Of a DNA stretch of 54,343 nt, positions 42,006-52,940 are shown piece by piece. Source of the DNA: JANLSO01 sp031362405 (lineage in GTDB: Bacteria > Actinomycetota > Thermoleophilia > Miltoncostaeales > Miltoncostaeaceae); NCBI GenBank assembly GCA_031362405.1, contig JANLSO010000107.1:1-54343 (forward strand), read 5' to 3'. The notes under the pieces were generated by a model. It saw only the letters and a program-made list of their open reading frames with translations. It did not search any database and was not told the DNA's origin. Position 1 is the stretch's first letter; every line of letters starts with the position of its first letter. The translations under genes were made by a program, and so were the position numbers.

Positions 42006-43392
42006 GAGAGCGGAGGGCATCGTTGTACTGGTACTCCAAAGCAACCACCAACTCCTGCCCCAGGGTGGTGATATCGCCCGCTCCGAGCGTCAACACCAAA
42101 TCACCGGAGCGCACCTCGGCCAGGGCTGCGGCCAGGGCGTCGGCGAGCCGGGGCGCGTACACGGCGTGCGTGCCGACGGGCACGGCGTCGACCACGAGCC
42201 GCGCGGTGACCGTCGGGTCGTCGGGCTCACGGGCGGCGTAGATATCGGTGACGATCGCCACATCGGCCGCGCCCAGCGCAGTGCCGAACTCATTCCCGAG
42301 CGCGCGCGTGCGTGAGAAAAGGTGGGGCTGGAAGATGGCCACGATGCGCCCGTCGTGCAGCTCACGAGCGGCCGCCAGGGTCGCGGCCAGCTCGACGGGA
42401 TGGTGGGCGTAGTCGTCGACGATGCGGATGCCCGCGACCTCGCCGCGGTGCTCGAACCGGCGGCCCACCCCCTCGAAGGTCGCGACGCGCGCCGCGGCGG
42501 CCTCCAGCGACTCGCCGCACCACATGGCCAACGCGATCGCACAGGTCGCGTTGCCGGCGTTGTGGGCGCCCGGCACGCGCAGGCGAGCGAGCGCCTCCTG
42601 GCCGTCGGCGGCCCGCAGGCGCATGCCGCCTGAATCGCGGCCGACGATCCGCAGGTCATCGGTGTCGGCGCCGCCGACGGTGATCACCCGGCACGGGGCC
42701 TCGACGGCGACGCGACGGGCACGCGGCTCGGAGCCGACCACCAGTGCTCCGCCGGCAGGTAGTCGCGCAATGAAGGCGGCGAAGACCTCTTCGACCTCCT
42801 CGATGCTCGCGTACGTCGAATGGTGATCGTGGTCGATGTTGAGCAGGATGGCCGCCTCGGGAGCCAGCTTCAGCAGCGACCTATCGCTCTCGTCGGCCTC
42901 GGCGACGAACCAGGGGCCCGGCCCCCAGTCCGCGCCGGTGCCGCTGCCCTCGGGGATCGTCGCTCCGACGCAGGCCGACGCCCCGTCAAGGGCGAGTCGC
43001 AGCATGGCGCTGGTCGTTGACTTGCCGTGCGCACCCGCGACGGCCAGGCCACGATGGGTCGACATGAGCTCGGCCAGCAGGTCGGCCCGATGAAGGATCG
43101 GCAGCCCACGGCGATGCGCTTCGGCGATGTCGGGGGCATCGGCCGCGATCGCGGTCGAAACGACCACGCTGTCGACATCCGGCCCGACGGCGGTGGCCGT
43201 GTGGCCGGCATGCGCGGTGACGCCAAGCGCGCGCAGGGCCTCAAGAGCGGCGCTTTCCTCACGGTCCGTGCCGCTGACCGTGTACCCGGCGCAGACCGCC
43301 AGACGGGCGAGCCCGCTCATGCCGGCGCCGCCGATGCCCACCAGGTGGATCGCGCGGGCCTGCGGGTGTCGGGGTACGGATGAGGGTCTCAG
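41983..43392 (-). CDS. murC: UDP-N-acetylmuramate-L-alanine ligase
   Basis: Adds the first amino acid of the peptidoglycan stem peptide. The N-terminal Rossmann loop is AIHLVGIGGAGMSGLARL, the P-loop GAHGKSTTSAML, then NIDHDHHSTYASIEE and the C-terminal domain with VDDYAHHPVELAATL. No ATG, GTG or TTG precedes the Rossmann strand near the murG end; the next GTG falls inside that strand. CTG 43392 overlaps the murG stop as CTGA and gives LRPSSVPRHPQARAIHLVGI, a normal N-terminus, for 469 residues. This is my chosen start. Confidence 0.95.
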   Translation of the reverse strand: MRPSSVPRHPQARAIHLVGIGGAGMSGLARLAVCAGYTVSGTDREESAALEALRALGVTAHAGHTATAVGPDVDSVVVSTAIAADAPDIAEAHRRGLPILHRADLLAELMSTHRGLAVAGAHGKSTTSAMLRLALDGASACVGATIPEGSGTGADWGPGPWFVAEADESDRSLLKLAPEAAILLNIDHDHHSTYASIEEVEEVFAAFIARLPAGGALVVGSEPRARRVAVEAPCRVITVGGADTDDLRIVGRDSGGMRLRAADGQEALARLRVPGAHNAGNATCAIALAMWCGESLEAAAARVATFEGVGRRFEHRGEVAGIRIVDDYAHHPVELAATLAAARELHDGRIVAIFQPHLFSRTRALGNEFGTALGAADVAIVTDIYAAREPDDPTVTARLVVDAVPVGTHAVYAPRLADALAAALAEVRSGDLVLTLGAGDITTLGQELVVALEYQYNDALRSHGLPHAT

Positions 43393-44456
43393 TGGAGGGC
43401 CGTCTCCATAACCGCCTCGGCAACGCGCGCAGCGGCATCGGGGCGACCGACCTCGCGGGCGGAGTCGGCCATCGCCGCAAGGCGGCGACGATCCGACAGC
43501 AGGGCGCCGACCAACGACTGCAACTTCGGCCCCGTGCACGCGTGGTCGGCGAGCACGACGGCGGCACCCGCGTCGGCGAGCCAGCGGGCGTTCTTTGTCT
43601 GATGGTCGCCGGTGGCGTGCGGGTAGGGCACGAGGATGCTCGGGCGCCCGATCGCGGCCAGCTCGAAGACCGATCCCCCCGATCGGGCGACGACGAGATC
43701 GGCGGCCGCGATGGCCTCGGGCAGGTTGTCGAGGAACCCCTCCACGCGGTACCGCGGGCTGGCCGGTCGGGTTGCGAGCTCGGCGCGCACGCCCTCGATC
43801 TGTGTCGGCCCCGCGACGTGGATGATCCATATCGGCGGATCATCGGCGAACGCGTCGACGGCCGCGCGGTTGAGCGTGCGTGCCCCCTGGCTTCCCCCGA
43901 CGATCACGAGGAGGGTCGCGTCGGGCGGTACTCCGAACGCGCGACGGCCGCTGGTACGCGTGGCCCGGGTGACGGCCTGGCTGACGGGCCGACCGGTGAC
44001 CAGGTACCGCCGACCGGAGCGCCCCCGCAAGGGGAACGCCAGCGTCACGTGGCGCGCCAGCGGGGCGATGAGCCGGTTCGCCAAGCCCAAGTGGCTGTCG
44101 GCTTCCATGACGACGATGCGGCGGCGGGTAAGACGTGCGGCCACCGCAACCGGGCCGGCGACGTATCCGCCGGCGGTCAGCACCGCGTCGGCCCGCCGCC
44201 GGCGCAGCACGCGTGCCGCGCGGGGGATCGCCGCGAGCGCCTGGACCCCGATGATCAGGTTGCGCGGCGTCGCGCGGCGCACGAAGCCACGCACGGGAAT
44301 CGTGTCTTCCTCATATCCAGAGCGTGCGGCGACGCCGGTACCGCTCGAGCGCCGGGCGCCGATGAAGCTGACCTCAGCCCCGCGTTCGCGCAGCGCTTCG
44401 GCCACCGCGAGAGCCGGCATCACGTGCCCGCCCGTTCCCCCCGCCGCGATCACCAC
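43389..44456 (-). CDS. murG: MurG, lipid II synthase (GlcNAc transferase)
   Basis: Transfers GlcNAc to lipid I at the cytoplasmic membrane face. The AAGGTGGHVMPALAVAEAL start, the VGGSQGARTLNRA motif and the ARSGGSVFELAAIGRPSIL UDP-GlcNAc-binding region are intact. GTG 44456 is the last good standard start; CTG 44462 would give the commoner beginning LRVVIAAGG, and TTG 44504 a longer one. Any of these overlaps ftsW by at least 83 nt, which is unusual. Confidence 0.94.
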   Translation of the reverse strand: MVIAAGGTGGHVMPALAVAEALRERGAEVSFIGARRSSGTGVAARSGYEEDTIPVRGFVRRATPRNLIIGVQALAAIPRAARVLRRRRADAVLTAGGYVAGPVAVAARLTRRRIVVMEADSHLGLANRLIAPLARHVTLAFPLRGRSGRRYLVTGRPVSQAVTRATRTSGRRAFGVPPDATLLVIVGGSQGARTLNRAAVDAFADDPPIWIIHVAGPTQIEGVRAELATRPASPRYRVEGFLDNLPEAIAAADLVVARSGGSVFELAAIGRPSILVPYPHATGDHQTKNARWLADAGAAVVLADHACTGPKLQSLVGALLSDRRRLAAMADSAREVGRPDAAARVAEAVMETALH

Positions 44457-45681
44457 GCGCAGCGCCCGGTCGGGGCGATGTCTGGAGACGTCCGATGTTG
44501 ACAAGGATCCCCACGCAGGCCAGGAGGACGATCAAGCTGCTACCACCGTACGAGACGAAGGGCAACGGCACGCCCGTGATCGGCATCACCCCGAGCACCG
44601 CCGCGACATTGTCGATCGCCTGAACCGTGATGAGCACGCCCAGGCCGACGGCGAGAAGTTGCTGATGGAGGTCGCGCGCCCGGATCGCGATGCGAAATGC
44701 CGACCAACCGATGAGGCCGATCGCCAGGAGAACCGCGCTCACGCCGATCAGGCCAAGCTCTTCGCCGACGGTCGCGAGGATCATATCCGTGTGAGCTTCC
44801 GGCAGATAGAAGGCCTTCTGCAGACCACCCCCCAGACCGACCCCCTGGATGCCCCCCGAGCCGATCGCGACCTGGGCCTGGAGGCCCTGGAATCCCGCGT
44901 CTTGGGGGTTGGATGACGGGTCGAGAAACGACAGGAGCCGCTCGCGCCGGTACGGCGCCGCGGCGATCGCGATCGCGACGAATACGGCGGCGCAGAACAT
45001 GACCCCACCAAGATGCTGGGGCCGGGCGCCGGCGATGTAGAGCATGGCCAGGCACACGACGCCGAGAGCGCTGGCGGTACCGAGGTCGGGCTCGGCCAGG
45101 ATGAGCGCGCTGAGCACGCTGGTCACGATCAGGTACGGGGCGATCCCTTTGAACGTGGCGATGCGGCGGCGATCACGGGCGATGGCCTGGGCGATCCACA
45201 GGATCAGCGCGAGCTTGGCGAACTCCGACGGCTGGACGGCCCCGATCAGCGGCGCGGCGATCCATCGGCTCGAGCCGTTGACGTTGACGCCGACGCCGGG
45301 GATCAGAACCGCCACGAGAAGCACTCCGCTGACGATCAGCGACGGCACCGTGAAACGCCGGATCGTCGCCATGGGCATTCGGCTGAACACCATGAATGCG
45401 CCAAAACCCAGCACGCCGAAGAGGGCTTGGCGCTTGACGAAGCTCAAGGGGTCGCCCTCTTGGAGCACCGACCGCGATGACGATGCCGAGTAGACCATCA
45501 CCAGGCCGAAGCACACAAGGGCAAGGGTGGTCGCCGCCAGAACCCGCTCGGGCCGTATCCGCGCAGCGGCGTTGCGCTTCGGCGCCGGGGGAGCGGCAGC
45601 CGACCGCCGCGTGGCGGCCGATCTTTGCGGTGCCTGCCGTCGCGGTGCGGCGGGGGCGGGACGGGATCGTGCGGCGGGCAT
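44374..45681 (-). CDS. ftsW: SEDS-family peptidoglycan glycosyltransferase FtsW
   Basis: Polymerises lipid II in septal wall synthesis together with a class B PBP. About ten membrane helices; family motifs are GVNVNGSSRWI, QPSEFAKLALILW, EPDLGTASALGVV, PEAHTDMILATVGEELGLIG and GVPLPFVSYGGSSL. ATG 45681 starts a 50-residue Ala/Pro/Arg-rich cytoplasmic tail. The C-terminal 30 or so residues are Gly/Arg-rich and overlap murG, so the natural stop may have been lost; see findings. It is separated from murD by gcvP and a secreted-protein gene. Confidence 0.93.
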   Translation of the reverse strand: MPAARSRPAPAAPRRQAPQRSAATRRSAAAPPAPKRNAAARIRPERVLAATTLALVCFGLVMVYSASSSRSVLQEGDPLSFVKRQALFGVLGFGAFMVFSRMPMATIRRFTVPSLIVSGVLLVAVLIPGVGVNVNGSSRWIAAPLIGAVQPSEFAKLALILWIAQAIARDRRRIATFKGIAPYLIVTSVLSALILAEPDLGTASALGVVCLAMLYIAGARPQHLGGVMFCAAVFVAIAIAAAPYRRERLLSFLDPSSNPQDAGFQGLQAQVAIGSGGIQGVGLGGGLQKAFYLPEAHTDMILATVGEELGLIGVSAVLLAIGLIGWSAFRIAIRARDLHQQLLAVGLGVLITVQAIDNVAAVLGVMPITGVPLPFVSYGGSSLIVLLACVGILVNIGRLQTSPRPGAARGDRGGGNGRARDAGSRGGRSAARTRG

Positions 45682-45814
45682 GTGGAGCACACTTCGCCAT
45701 GGGTCGGCGGGCACCTACCGCGCACCTGCGGCAACGTGCGCACTCACGAAAACTTGACGTTCGATGGGTACCCCTCCCCCGTGCGTGGCGAATATCCTCC
45801 GCGGGGATCTGCTT

Positions 45815-47365
45815 GTGAAAACGACCTCCGCACGCTCCCGCTTTCGCCGTGTGGCCCTCGCCGCGCTGGCCGTCTGCTGCCTGGTTCCCACGGTGGCGCA
45901 TGCGGGGACGATCACGCCCACGAGCATCACTCCGCCTGCTGCTACCGGCGCCAACGGCTGGTACAACAAGGCCCAGCTTGGCACCGGCGGTACGGTCGTC
46001 GTGACCTATGTCTGTACGCCGGCCCTCGGGGAGATCGTGGTGGAGTGCCCCGGCACCGCCACTTTCGGCCACCCCACCGTGACCGCCGCGCTCACGGCCG
46101 TGTTCAACAATGGACTCGTGGATATTCCCGTGTCGCTCGCGGTCCCGGTCAAGGTCGATACCAAGGCGCCGGTCCCCGCCTCGATCACTCGGCCCGTCGC
46201 CGGGAAGACGTACGACACGAACGTCACCGCGGCGTACAACTGCTCGTTCACCCCGGACACCTCCGGGCCGGGCTCGTGCGTGGGGACCGTCGCGACGGGT
46301 TCCGCACTACCCGTCGGCAACAACCTGCCGTTCACCGTCACCGCGACCGATGCGGCGGGAAACGCTACCGCGACGACCGTCTTCTACAGCGTGGCCGACA
46401 TCCCCGGTGTCGCAACCCTGGGGACGCCCGCCGCCGCGGCATCAGTCAGCCGACGGCCGACATTCACGTGGACTCCCTCCCCCGACGTGGGCGCCGGAAT
46501 CGCGAACTACACTCTGACGATCAAGCCGGCCGCCGGGGCCGCCAGGACGTACACCGTGCCTCCGGGCGGGGCGGGCGCCGTGAGTTTCGCCGTCCCGGAC
46601 GATCTCGCCGCGGGCGCCTACACCTGGACGGTCACGACCAATGACACGGCGAGCCACGCGGCCGTCACGGGCACCCGAGCGATCACCGTCGTCGCCAACC
46701 CGCCTGCCGCCCCGCGTGTGACCGCCGCGCCGATCGCCACCAACGACACCCGGCCCACATTCGGCTGGGAAGCCGCCGAAACGGGCGGTACGTTCAACTG
46801 GGAGATCATCGGAACGTCGCTTTCGGGCGCCACCGCGGCCCCGACCGTGCAGACGCCACAGGCGCTGGCCCTCGGTGACTACGGGTTCCGCGTACGCCAA
46901 ACGACCGCCGGTGGGCTTGCCGGCGTATGGAGCGCCACGGCGAGCTTCTCGGTGATCTCCGCCCCGTCGCCCGGGACGGCCGGCGGCCCGACCGTGGGAA
47001 ACCCCGCAGGGCCCGCGGCGCCCGGCATCGGCACACCTCCAAAGACCCGGCGCGGCCTCCCGACCCGCAACGCAAAACTGCTCACGCCCGGCGCGGGCGC
47101 CCTGATCGGCCGAAGCCCCGTGCTCACGTGGAAGCGGTCACCGGGGGCCTCGGCTTACAACCTCCAGCTCTACCGCGTCCTCGGCAAGAAGTACGTGAAG
47201 GTGATCTCCACCTTCCCGAGGTCGAACCGGTACCGGATGCCCAAGAAGCTGGCGGCCGGATCAACCTTCGTCTGGCGTGTCTGGCCCTACTTCGCCAGCG
47301 GCCGCAAGTACTCCAAGCGCCCCCTCGGTGTCAGCTGGTTCGACACCTCCCGCAGCTCCCGTTAG
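45815..47365 (+). CDS. Large secreted Ig/fibronectin-like repeat protein
   Basis: A 516-residue exported protein on the opposite strand to the surrounding cluster. A signal peptide ends near VPTVAHAGT (about residue 31). Several Ig/fibronectin-type modules follow: TKAPVPASITRPVAGKTYDT, SRRPTFTWTPSPDVGAGIAN, TRPTFGWEAAETGGTFNWEI and the C-terminal GRSPVLTWKRSPGASAYNLQ. A Pro/Gly-rich linker lies before the last module. Probably binds cell-surface material; function unknown. GTG 45815 has GGGGA upstream at 8 nt; an ATG at 45764 would add 17 residues. Its insertion here looks like an addition to the dcw cluster. Confidence 0.78.
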   Translation: MKTTSARSRFRRVALAALAVCCLVPTVAHAGTITPTSITPPAATGANGWYNKAQLGTGGTVVVTYVCTPALGEIVVECPGTATFGHPTVTAALTAVFNNGLVDIPVSLAVPVKVDTKAPVPASITRPVAGKTYDTNVTAAYNCSFTPDTSGPGSCVGTVATGSALPVGNNLPFTVTATDAAGNATATTVFYSVADIPGVATLGTPAAAASVSRRPTFTWTPSPDVGAGIANYTLTIKPAAGAARTYTVPPGGAGAVSFAVPDDLAAGAYTWTVTTNDTASHAAVTGTRAITVVANPPAAPRVTAAPIATNDTRPTFGWEAAETGGTFNWEIIGTSLSGATAAPTVQTPQALALGDYGFRVRQTTAGGLAGVWSATASFSVISAPSPGTAGGPTVGNPAGPAAPGIGTPPKTRRGLPTRNAKLLTPGAGALIGRSPVLTWKRSPGASAYNLQLYRVLGKKYVKVISTFPRSNRYRMPKKLAAGSTFVWRVWPYFASGRKYSKRPLGVSWFDTSRSSR

Positions 47366-47407
47366 ACCAGCCCACCGCCCTGATCAGGGTTGATAGCGGC
47401 CGCTGTC

Positions 47408-50287
<2,880 letters not shown>

Positions 50288-50321
50288 GGGGAGCTCCGTG
50301 TCGACGACGGTCGGGCTCCCC
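50288..50321 (-). promoter_or_regulatory. Riboswitch expression platform over the gcvP Shine-Dalgarno
   Basis: On the minus strand GGGGAGC (50321-50315) can pair with GCTCCCC (50294-50288), which ends directly at the gcvP ATG; the Shine-Dalgarno GGAG (50297-50294) abuts and partly enters this stem. It begins next to the aptamer 2 closing stem, so it probably controls translation initiation. Confidence 0.55.
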
Positions 50322-50322
50322 C

Positions 50323-50499
50323 CGCTGTCCGGTGTGCCTGAGAGTTACGCCCGTGTGTACCGGGCTTGCCCCGTCGGCGGGATGGTCGAGGCCATCCTCT
50401 CTCCAGCGTTATCGATGCCCGGCGCGGTCCTGGGTGCCTGAGAGATTCCGGGGGAGGTTGCTCCTTCGGCTCCGGGCTCGGTGTCCCGGCATCTCCCGC
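50323..50499 (-). ncRNA. Tandem glycine riboswitch
   Basis: Two adjacent glycine aptamers in the gcvP leader. Aptamer 1 (50499-50424) is closed by GCGG/CCGC and aptamer 2 (50408-50323) by CGCTG/CAGCG, joined by a 15-nt linker. Each shows the hallmark GGAGA 5' segment, a GCCGA- or CCGAC-type internal loop with a GGGGCAA or GGAGCAA element, and the 3' CTCTCAGGCAC segment. Glycine binding should turn on gcvP, the first enzyme of its degradation. Cooperative dual aptamers are known for this family. Confidence 0.93.
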
Positions 50500-50543
50500 G
50501 TGGGGCTCCGCAAGGGTAGCAAGGTAACTCGGACGAGTAGCGC
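50500..50543 (-). promoter_or_regulatory. murD-gcvP gap with possible gcvP promoter
   Basis: A TACCCT hexamer on the minus strand at about 50513-50518 is a possible -10 box just before aptamer 1. No clear -35. Confidence 0.3.
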
Positions 50544-51842
50544 TCAGACGGCTCCCGCGGCGCGTGCGGCCGTGCGGAATGCCTCGCCGCGGTCCTCGAA
50601 GCTGGAGAATTGATCGAAGCTCGCGCAGGCGGGAGCCAGAAGCACAACCTCTCCGGCCACCGCGGCGGCGAAGGCAGCGGTAACGGCATGTTCGAGGGTT
50701 CCGCACGGGCGGGTCGCAACCCCGGCCCGCGTCAGGGCCTCCCCGATCTCAGGGCCGTCTTCACCGATGAGGTACGCACACACCACGCCGAGCCGGGCGA
50801 CGGCGGCCAGCGGGTCGAACGAGGTGCCCTTGCCTCGCCCCCCGACGATCAGGTGCACGCCGCGGTCGTAGGCGTCGAGCGCGGCCATGGCGGCGTCGGG
50901 GTTCGTTGCCTTCGAGTCGTTCAGGAAGAGCACCCCGTTGGCCGTCCCGACACGTTCGAGACGGTGTGGAACCCCCGGAAAACTCGCCAGACCGAGCGCC
51001 ACGTGTTCAGCATTGGCACCCGCATGGGCGGCAAGGGCGGCGGCGGCCATCGTGTTCTGTCGGTTGTGACGCCCGGGCAGGGGGACGTCGTCCCAGCCCA
51101 TCACCCGGCCCAGCCCGTCGACCACAAGACCGTTGTCGTCCCATGCGATCGCCCCGGGACCCGGCGGGCCGAGGTCGAGATGGCGTGCGGCAGCGGCCCC
51201 CGGAATCGCCATACCGCGGGGCGCGATCGCGAGGTCATCGCCCGTGAGGTGAGCGAACACCCTCAGCTTGGCTGACCGATAGGCATCCATCGAGCCGTGC
51301 CGGTCGAGGTGGTCCGGGGTCAGATTCAACAGAACGGCCCCACGCGGATGGAACGTATCGATGTCCTCGAGCTGGAAGCTGGAACATTCGATCACGAGCC
51401 ACGCGTCGGGGTCGACGCCGTCGACGAGCGCGGTGACCGGCAGACCCTGGTTGCCGCAGGCCATCGCCCTTTGGCCGGACGCGCGGATCAGATGGGCCGT
51501 CAGCTCGGTGGTGGTGGTCTTGCCGTTGGTGCCGGTGATCGCGATGAGCGGATTTGTCAGCTCGCGCGCGGCAAGCTCGATCTCGCTCCAGATCGGCACA
51601 CCGGCGGCGCGGGCAGCGGCGACGGGAGTAGCAGCCGATGGAACGCCGGGGCTCTTGATCACCAGATCCACCCCGGCAACGGGGGCAGCGAACGGCGCGC
51701 GCACGTCAATAGACAGCGCCGTCAGCTCGGGAGCGGCAACCGGGGCACCGTCGACCGCGATGACATCCCACCCGCGGCGTTTCAGAAGCTCGGCGGCGGC
51801 CCGTCCAGACCTGCCGAGCCCAACGACCAGGGCCGTGCTCAT
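50544..51842 (-). CDS. murD: UDP-N-acetylmuramoylalanine-D-glutamate ligase
   Basis: Adds D-Glu to UDP-MurNAc-Ala. The N-terminus is ALVVGLGRSGRAAAELL, the P-loop ITGTNGKTTTTEL, and CSSFQLEDIDTFHP, LNLTPDHLDRHGSMDAYRSA and NDSKATNPDAAMAAL are intact. 432 residues. ATG 51842 overlaps the mraY stop as ATGA. The next gene in the usual order, ftsW, is displaced by gcvP and a secreted protein gene. Confidence 0.95.
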   Translation of the reverse strand: MSTALVVGLGRSGRAAAELLKRRGWDVIAVDGAPVAAPELTALSIDVRAPFAAPVAGVDLVIKSPGVPSAATPVAAARAAGVPIWSEIELAARELTNPLIAITGTNGKTTTTELTAHLIRASGQRAMACGNQGLPVTALVDGVDPDAWLVIECSSFQLEDIDTFHPRGAVLLNLTPDHLDRHGSMDAYRSAKLRVFAHLTGDDLAIAPRGMAIPGAAAARHLDLGPPGPGAIAWDDNGLVVDGLGRVMGWDDVPLPGRHNRQNTMAAAALAAHAGANAEHVALGLASFPGVPHRLERVGTANGVLFLNDSKATNPDAAMAALDAYDRGVHLIVGGRGKGTSFDPLAAVARLGVVCAYLIGEDGPEIGEALTRAGVATRPCGTLEHAVTAAFAAAVAGEVVLLAPACASFDQFSSFEDRGEAFRTAARAAGAV

Positions 51843-52828
51843 CGCACCGCAATGCGGTAGTAGAGCGTGAAGCCGATCGCGCCGAAGATCACCGCCAGGA
51901 GCCACAGGCGCACGATGATCTTGGTCTCGCTCCACGATGCCATCTCGAAGTGATGGTGCAGTGGGGCCATCAGGAAGACGCGGCGGCGAAAGCGTTTGAA
52001 CACGACGACCTGGATGATGACCGACAGGGCTTCGGCGACGAACACCCCGCCGATGATCCCCAGAAGAATCTCCGTCTTGGTCATGATCGCCATCGCTGCG
52101 ATCGCCCCGCCGAGCGCGTAGGAACCTGTGTCACCCATGAACACCTGGGCCGGGAACGAGTTGAACCACAAAAAGCCGACACAGGCACCGACCAGCGTGG
52201 CACCGAAGAGCGCGAGGTCGGTGGCGCCGCTCACGAACGCCATCGCCGTGTAGGTGAGCAGGGCAATGGCGACGGTTCCGGCGGCCAGGCCATCGAGGCC
52301 GTCGGTCAGGTTCACCGCGTTCGCCGAGCCAACGACGACTAGCAGTGCAAGTACAGAGAACGCGACGATCCCGATGTTGAACGAGGCGTCGACGATGCGG
52401 ATCTCCAGGGTGGTCGGCAGCCCGACCACGTTGACCGCAACCGCCACGAGCACCGCCGTAACGACCGCCAGACCGAGGATCCGCAGCCGCCCCGAAAGCC
52501 CCAGCGAACGCTTTCGCACGATCTTCGTGAAGTCATCGAGGAAGCCGATCAGCCCGCATCCGAGGGTCACGAACAGCACCAGCATCGCCTCGGTGCTGCG
52601 GCTCGACAGGATCACGAACGGCAGGGTGGTGGCAAGCAGGATCACCAGGCCGCCCATGGTCGGCGTGCCCTGCTTCTCGGCATGCCCATCGGGAATCATC
52701 CCGGCCGGCCGCACGAACTGACCGACCTCGTTCGCCCGCAGCCACTCGATGAACTTCGGCCCAAGAAAGATCACGAGGAACGCCGCGCTGATCGAAGCGA
52801 TGAGAACGCGTGAAAGGTCGCCCCTCAC
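51839..52828 (-). CDS. mraY: Phospho-MurNAc-pentapeptide transferase
   Basis: Integral membrane enzyme making lipid I from UDP-MurNAc-pentapeptide and undecaprenyl phosphate. About ten membrane helices; the DDxxK motif lies in FLDDFTKIVRKRS, and NAVNLTDGLDGLA, GFLWFNSFPAQVFMGDTGS and APLHHHFEMASWSETKII are conserved. GTG 52828 gives VRGDLSRVLIASISAAF; the frame upstream is open to 52909 but does not look coding. 329 residues, slightly short of 340-360 but complete. Confidence 0.94.
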   Translation of the reverse strand: MRGDLSRVLIASISAAFLVIFLGPKFIEWLRANEVGQFVRPAGMIPDGHAEKQGTPTMGGLVILLATTLPFVILSSRSTEAMLVLFVTLGCGLIGFLDDFTKIVRKRSLGLSGRLRILGLAVVTAVLVAVAVNVVGLPTTLEIRIVDASFNIGIVAFSVLALLVVVGSANAVNLTDGLDGLAAGTVAIALLTYTAMAFVSGATDLALFGATLVGACVGFLWFNSFPAQVFMGDTGSYALGGAIAAMAIMTKTEILLGIIGGVFVAEALSVIIQVVVFKRFRRRVFLMAPLHHHFEMASWSETKIIVRLWLLAVIFGAIGFTLYYRIAVR

Positions 52829-52905
52829 CTCACGTCCCGCGGAGCGGACACGCCACGCTGGCGCGTGGCACCGCCGCTCACCGCCCAGCGCAGGGTGGGC
52901 CTGAG

Positions 52906-52934
52906 GCATAAATGGTGTCTGGCACCTTTTATGC
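52906..52934. repeat. Palindromic repeat related to the 14.4-kb element
   Basis: Arms of 14 nt, 52906-52919 and 52921-52934, pair except at two positions around a central T. The core GGTGTCTGGCACC matches GGTGCCTGGCACC at 14432-14444 with one base changed. It sits between murF and mraY and could also act as a terminator-like hairpin followed, on the plus strand, by no T-tract. Confidence 0.5.
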
Positions 52935-52940
52935 GCTCCG

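Noticed and set aside
44456..44504. TTG 44504 as the murG start
   Set aside because: It would extend the overlap with ftsW to 131 nt and add residues not seen in typical MurG N-termini.
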